Shown one piece after another: positions 5,708-8,248 of a stretch of DNA of 8,248 bases. Source of the DNA: JBOFSR01 sp051651645 (GTDB lineage: Bacteria > Spirochaetota > Spirochaetia > Treponematales > Treponemataceae); assembly GCA_051651645.1 (NCBI GenBank), contig JBOFSR010000007.1, positions 1-8,248 of the forward strand. Reading direction: 5' to 3'. The position numbers and the translations under genes are program-made. A model generated the notes under the pieces. The model made no database searches. It was not told the DNA's origin and saw nothing but the letters and a program-made list of their open reading frames with translations. Every line of letters starts with the position of its first letter. The stretch's first letter is position 1.

Positions 5708-5736
5708 AGTATAGAATAAAAAAGCATTTTTGTCAA
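5708..5736 (-). promoter_or_regulatory. Strong sigma-70 promoter of the leader and 90-residue gene
   Basis: On the minus strand TTGACA (5736-5731) and TATACT (5713-5708) are separated by exactly 17 bases. The start is predicted near 5701, so the transcript would begin ATCAAACAAACAG. It meets the pseudoknot/terminator within 47 bases, then the three-stem RNA, then the ribosome site at about 5472. A palindromic terminator-like element (5753-5780) insulates it from the gene upstream. Confidence 0.8.
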
Positions 5737-5752
5737 GTAGTTTTAAAACAAG

Positions 5753-5780
5753 GTAAATACGCAGTCGACTGCGTATTTAC
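5753..5780. repeat. Perfect 28-base palindrome with CAGTCGACTG core
   Basis: The left arm is GTAAATACG, the core CAGTCGACTG, and the right arm the exact complement. It is eight bases from the next copy at 5789. As RNA it forms a 12-bp stem with a UCGA loop. It lies between the zinc-ribbon frame and the promoter at 5708-5736 and may act as a secondary terminator. Confidence 0.9.
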
Positions 5781-5788
5781 AAAAAAAC

Positions 5789-5812
5789 AAAACTGCAGTC
5801 GACTGCAGTTTT
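5789..5812 (-). terminator. Perfect 24-base palindrome with CAGTCGACTG core; terminator-like
   Basis: The left arm is AAAACTG, then CAGTCGACTG, then the exact complement. Read on the minus strand the hairpin ends in TTTT and is followed by GTTTTTTTG, so it is a good rho-independent terminator about 37 bases after the zinc-ribbon stop. With its A-rich left flank it could also work in the opposite direction. Confidence 0.8.
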
Positions 5813-5848
5813 CAATATAAGAATATTTAAAAATCAATATCTTTGAAA

Positions 5849-6037
5849 TTATTCAAAAGTTGCACCACAATTATTACAAACCTCACCGAAAACTGTACAT
5901 GAATCACAATGAGGGCATTGAGTACCTCTTCCACCATTTGGTGCTACTTTTGAGCGAATACCGCAACTAGTACAATTACCAGTATTACCTTCTGTAAAAT
6001 ACGTTGCTTCTCCACACTGAGGACATTTTTTACCTCT
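5849..6037 (-). pseudogene. Double zinc-ribbon protein frame lacking a usable start codon
   Basis: Beginning at the first cysteine (6025) the frame encodes 58 residues with two zinc-binding modules: CPQCG ... CTSCG (Cys 1, 4, 18, 21) and CPHCDSC ... CNNCG (Cys 37, 40, 43, 50, 53), ending GATFE. Such proteins bind zinc, often in nucleic-acid or protein contacts; no more specific role can be given. The frame opens after a TAG (6038-6040) as R-G-K-K-C with no ATG, GTG or TTG, although a good ribosome site (AGAGAGG, 6033-6039) and an ATG (6026) are correctly placed; that ATG is in another frame and reaches a stop after 13 codons. The start was probably lost by a small deletion in the A-rich start region, or this is a sequence error. 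It has its own promoter and terminators, separate from the tail operon. Confidence 0.7.
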
Positions 6038-6055
6038 CTAAAATATAATTTATTT

Positions 6056-6083
6056 ATTATACATAAAAAATTATATTTGTCAA
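6056..6083 (-). promoter_or_regulatory. Strong sigma-70 promoter of the zinc-ribbon gene
   Basis: On the minus strand a perfect TTGACA (6083-6078) and a perfect TATAAT (6061-6056) are separated by 16 bases. Transcription would start near 6049, about 23 bases before the ATG at 6026, with AGAGAGG in between. The promoter lies immediately after the palindrome that ends the tape measure gene, so the zinc-ribbon unit is transcribed independently of the phage tail genes. Confidence 0.85.
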
Positions 6084-6103
6084 TATTCTTATATTAGGTA
6101 ACG

Positions 6104-6129
6104 TAAAACGGCAGTCGACTGGCGTTTTA
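6104..6129 (-). terminator. Near-perfect palindrome with CAGTCGACTG core overlapping the tape measure stop
   Basis: The left arm is TAAAACGG, then CAGTCGACTG, then GCGTTTTA; one base pair is mismatched (6111/6122), the rest is symmetric. The TAA stop codon of the tape measure gene (6127-6129) is the outer edge of the palindrome. On the minus strand the hairpin ends in CGTTTTA, a fair terminator for the tail operon. Confidence 0.75.
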
Positions 6130-7554
6130 GTTTAAAATTCGTGCCTCTTTTGATGATCCCGTATTTTTTAAAGGTAAGGTACCTGCCTTAAAATTAGTTT
6201 TTATTGCCGTTTTATAGTCGTATGATTCAACTTTAATATTAAGAGTTCCTTGTCCTTTAAGCTCAGAAACAGAGGGCCTTTGTAAAGGAAGTCTTTCTTT
6301 TGAAGTTATCTCCTCTTGTGCAAGCTTTGGAGCTTGTATTTTTTGACTAGCAAGGCTCATTCCGATTTTTTCACCGCTCCAGCTACCAACCATACTCCCC
6401 ACCATATTGCCAAGATATCCACCAGCTGTTATACCGATTGCAGTTCCAACCCCTGGAATAATTGAGCCAATAACACCGCCTAAAACAGAGCCAAGAGCCG
6501 CCCCACCAAGACTTCCTGCTTCTCTACCTATTGATTCAGACTTCTGTTTTATTTTTTCTGCTTCATCTTCATTCGACTTATTTATTTCAGACAACTGATT
6601 AATTAAACTAGGTATAGAAAATAAAGCTGATAAAGCAACTGCACCACCTGCGCCTTTGAGTGATGGCTTTAGGGCTCCTTTCATGGTTGTTTTTTTCGAT
6701 GTTTTAGCAGGAACTTGTTGCGAAGGAATAGGTATATCACTGCTAGTAGAGCTGTCACCTAAACCTAAGCTACCTCCTAAGTTAGTAACATAAACAGGCA
6801 TTGCTCCACCTGCACCGCCACCGCCTAGAGATACTTCTTGTTTGCCACCTTTAAGATTTTTTGCTGAGTTAAAAAGGTTTATGATTTTGCTATATCCCTT
6901 AAAACCTGCAACGGTTATCATGCCACGAACAAGGGCATCAAATAAAGCCGTTATCATTTTAGGATGTTTTGCCATTTGATTTAATGTTGCATTAAGCATC
7001 TTCAAAGGCTTATCAAGTCCAGTATTAGCAACCGATAAAAAGGCTGTTTGTAAGTTACTTAGGTTTGCTTTTAAAGAGCTTGCATTATTTGCAGCTGCTT
7101 TATTTAAAACCCCTGCTGTTTCTGTAAGATTTAAAAACTTTTCCATTTTTGCACCGTGCAAGTCAAAAGCCCTCACGGCTTTCATTGCCGTACCACCAAA
7201 AATACTGCCAAAAGGATCAAGGTTGCCAAACTCTTGACCTTTGGTTACAATATCATTCATAATAAGATGTAAGTCTCTAAATTCACCTGTTGCAATATCT
7301 CTAACATTAATGCCGTATGTTAGAAGTTTTGCTTGCTTATCAGGGTTTGCAAGTTCTTGCATAACATTTTCAAGCACCGTTACCGACTGTGCCGAATTTC
7401 CTGTTATATCATTAAGTAACTGCATACTTGAAACAAGATTTACAATATCTTGTTCACTTGTTCCAATGAGTGAATAAGATGATAAAATAGCTGCTCCATG
7501 TTGGGCTATATCAGAGGCAATAAAAGAGCCCTCCCATAGTTGTACCATCTGCAT
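6127..7554 (-). CDS. Tail tape measure protein, large C-terminal fragment
   Basis: Up to 475 residues in the +1 frame relative to the N-terminal fragment. The tape measure protein sets tail length and is carried inside the tail tube. The first few residues from the ATG at 7554 overlap the other frame; genuine family-like sequence begins around FIASDIAQHGAAIL (about 11-24). The fragment then has a long helical region with LANPDKQAKLLTYGINVRD (69-87), LNKAAANNASSLKANLSNLQ (150-169) and LDKPLKMLNATLNQMAKHP (180-198), which look like the TP901-type tape measure core. Residues 343-398 are a Gly/Ala/Ile-rich stretch (GSLGGAALGSVLGGVIGSII) with glycine-zipper spacing, probably membrane-active. Joined to the N-terminal part the protein would be about 619 residues. 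AGAGG precedes the ATG at 7554, so internal reinitiation is conceivable. The stop overlaps a palindromic terminator. Confidence 0.82.
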   Translation of the reverse strand: MQMVQLWEGSFIASDIAQHGAAILSSYSLIGTSEQDIVNLVSSMQLLNDITGNSAQSVTVLENVMQELANPDKQAKLLTYGINVRDIATGEFRDLHLIMNDIVTKGQEFGNLDPFGSIFGGTAMKAVRAFDLHGAKMEKFLNLTETAGVLNKAAANNASSLKANLSNLQTAFLSVANTGLDKPLKMLNATLNQMAKHPKMITALFDALVRGMITVAGFKGYSKIINLFNSAKNLKGGKQEVSLGGGGAGGAMPVYVTNLGGSLGLGDSSTSSDIPIPSQQVPAKTSKKTTMKGALKPSLKGAGGAVALSALFSIPSLINQLSEINKSNEDEAEKIKQKSESIGREAGSLGGAALGSVLGGVIGSIIPGVGTAIGITAGGYLGNMVGSMVGSWSGEKIGMSLASQKIQAPKLAQEEITSKERLPLQRPSVSELKGQGTLNIKVESYDYKTAIKTNFKAGTLPLKNTGSSKEARILN

Positions 7555-7987
7555 TAAAACCTCTCATTGCCTTGCCCATATTTAAAAGGTTGGCTTTTCC
7601 AAAATCAAAATCCCCAACTTTTTCCATAATTTGGTCAACCGCATCATAAAAACTATCAGGTGACATCTTTATATCACTCATCATCGAGGCATCAAAAATA
7701 GCTTTCTTAAAAGTTTGCATTTCTTTAGAGCTTTTACCTGCAACCGTACCAATTTTAACAAGGCGGTCTTCAAGCTCAATCATTTTATTAATGCTTGCAC
7801 CAACACCAATTGAAACGCCTAAAGTTGTAAGTTTTCCAACAACACCAGAAAATGCTTTATCCACACCGCCTGCAACTTTTTTCATCTTCTCACCAAAAGC
7901 AACACCTTCTTTTGTTGCTTTTCGCATTCCTTGCGAAAATGCATCTTTAAGTGTAAGGCGAATACCTGTTTGTATTTCTTTTGCCAT
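7511..7987 (-). CDS. Tail tape measure protein, N-terminal fragment
   Basis: 158 residues from the ATG at 7987. The start overlaps the stop of the tail chaperone frame by one base (TAATG), so translation is coupled. The N-terminus MAKEIQTGIRLTLKDAFSQG, then a helical A/K/G-rich stretch (VAGGVDKAFSGVVGKLTTLGV) and the TP901-like segment MIELEDRLVKIGTVAGKSSKEMQTFKKAIFDAS are typical of phage tape measure N-termini. The family sequence continues to about MRGFNADGTTMGG; the frame then hits TGA (FYCL-stop) while the protein continues in the +1 frame as FIASDIAQHG. Removing one base, for instance one T of the T4 run at 7522-7525, restores a single frame. A mutation or sequencing error is more likely than programmed recoding, since no slippery motif is evident. 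Confidence 0.82.
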   Translation of the reverse strand: MAKEIQTGIRLTLKDAFSQGMRKATKEGVAFGEKMKKVAGGVDKAFSGVVGKLTTLGVSIGVGASINKMIELEDRLVKIGTVAGKSSKEMQTFKKAIFDASMMSDIKMSPDSFYDAVDQIMEKVGDFDFGKANLLNMGKAMRGFNADGTTMGGLFYCL

Positions 7988-8181
7988 TATTCAATTCCTC
8001 TCATTATTTTATAAATTTCTAGCGAGTTTTTATACCATATGCTAAACTCCTGCCATGTAAAATTCATAACAGTATCATAATAAAGAGAGGGATTAATCAT
8101 CAAAAGTTCAGTAATAGCATAGCGTACAGATTGTACAAATTCATTAAAACTTATAGCGTTTCCTGTGGGCTTTTTTTTTCC
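7987..8181 (-). CDS. Tail assembly chaperone, -1 frameshift extension
   Basis: After the A9 run the -1 frame reads on for 61 residues, from KPTGNAISFNEFVQSVRYAI to WYKNSLEIYKIMRGIE, and stops at 7987-7989, its last base being the first base of the tape measure ATG. It has no start of its own: two TGA codons precede GGA AAA AAA AAG. This is the layout of lambda G/GT and related phages, in which a minor fraction of ribosomes shift frame to make a longer chaperone that binds tape measure protein and tail tube subunits during assembly. The position directly before the tape measure gene is diagnostic. The extension is helical and aromatic-rich (MNFTWQEFSIWYKN). The alternative, a one-base sequencing error in the A run of a single gene, cannot be excluded. 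Confidence 0.75.
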   Translation of the reverse strand, partial: GKKKPTGNAISFNEFVQSVRYAITELLMINPSLYYDTVMNFTWQEFSIWYKNSLEIYKIMRGIE

Positions 8182-8248
8182 TCATCATCGATTGTGGTAA
8201 AAATGCTAAAAAGCTTACCCATCATAGCCTCAACATGAATCCAGTCTT
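8151..8248 (-). CDS. Tail assembly chaperone, zero-frame product (3' end only)
   Basis: The window opens inside this gene. Thirty-one codons are seen, D-W-I-H-V-E-A-M-M-G-K-L-F-S-I-F then TTIDDEEKKSPQETL and TAA (8151-8153). Just before the end, GAG GAA AAA AAA AGC contains nine consecutive A (8171-8179), and a -1 slip leads into the longer frame that abuts the tape measure gene. By position and structure it is the short form of the tail assembly chaperone (lambda gpG / Mu gp41 type), which coats the tape measure protein while the tail tube polymerises. The N-terminus lies beyond 8248, so the family assignment rests mainly on context. Confidence 0.65.
   Translation of the reverse strand, partial: DWIHVEAMMGKLFSIFTTIDDEEKKSPQETL
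8171..8180 (-). promoter_or_regulatory. Putative programmed -1 frameshift site
   Basis: On the minus strand the zero frame reads GAA AAA AAA AGC and the -1 frame AAA AAA AAG CCC. Two lysyl-tRNAs on A-AAA-AAA could slip back one base with full re-pairing. A9 also makes a polymerase slip or sequencing error possible. Confidence 0.7.

Noticed and set aside
5193..5736. Type III toxin-antitoxin system (pseudoknot RNA plus toxin)
   Set aside because: Only one pseudoknot unit is present, not a tandem repeat array, and the 90-residue coiled-coil protein does not resemble ToxN-type endoribonucleases, which are larger.
1..8248. CRISPR array, tRNA or rRNA genes
   Set aside because: I saw no regularly spaced direct repeats and no tRNA cloverleaf or rRNA-like sequence. 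The four palindromes are unevenly spaced and have different arms.

Overview
The window looks like a chromosomal segment of a spirochaete, most likely a Treponema, carrying part of a Mu-like prophage. The host call rests on one gene. At the left, on the minus strand, lies an intact short, archaeal/spirochaete-type phenylalanyl-tRNA synthetase beta chain (pheT, 44-1771) with its own promoter and Shine-Dalgarno. Everything to its right reads as prophage, AT-rich and transcribed leftward. Species cannot be fixed from this window.

Layout in the direction of transcription (right to left): (1) 7987-8248, the end of a tail-assembly chaperone gene with a -1 frameshift site on an A9 run; (2) 6127-7987, a tape measure gene split by a one-base frameshift; (3) 5466-6130, a compact accessory cassette: a four-core palindrome ending the tape measure gene, a strong promoter, a small double zinc-ribbon frame without a usable start codon, two palindromic terminators, a second strong promoter, a short leader that can fold as a pseudoknot ending in U7, and a three-stem RNA ending in a U tract; (4) 4513-5465, three small unrecognised genes; (5) 3940-4412, a Mor-family regulator with a duplicated YIP segment, split by a frameshift; (6) 3012-3953, an intact Mu gpT-type major head protein; (7) 2171-3002, a Mu gpI-type protease/scaffold gene with an internal deletion, then a terminator at 2046-2073. 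The prophage/chromosome junction should lie between about 1832 and 2046.

Four prophage genes (tape measure, zinc ribbon, Mor, gpI) are damaged while pheT and gpT are clean. This suggests a decaying prophage, although three of the lesions could be single-base sequencing errors. The tail-chaperone frameshift is different: it is of the programmed kind expected just before a tape measure gene.

The most unusual signal is a family of four long, nearly perfect palindromes between 4797 and 6129. All share the core CAGTCGACTG but have different outer arms, each of which is self-complementary. They lie at gene boundaries and at least two look like rho-independent terminators. The next most unusual is the RNA-rich leader at 5505-5736. 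The gene order (tail genes, then Mor, then head protein before protease) also differs from phage Mu.
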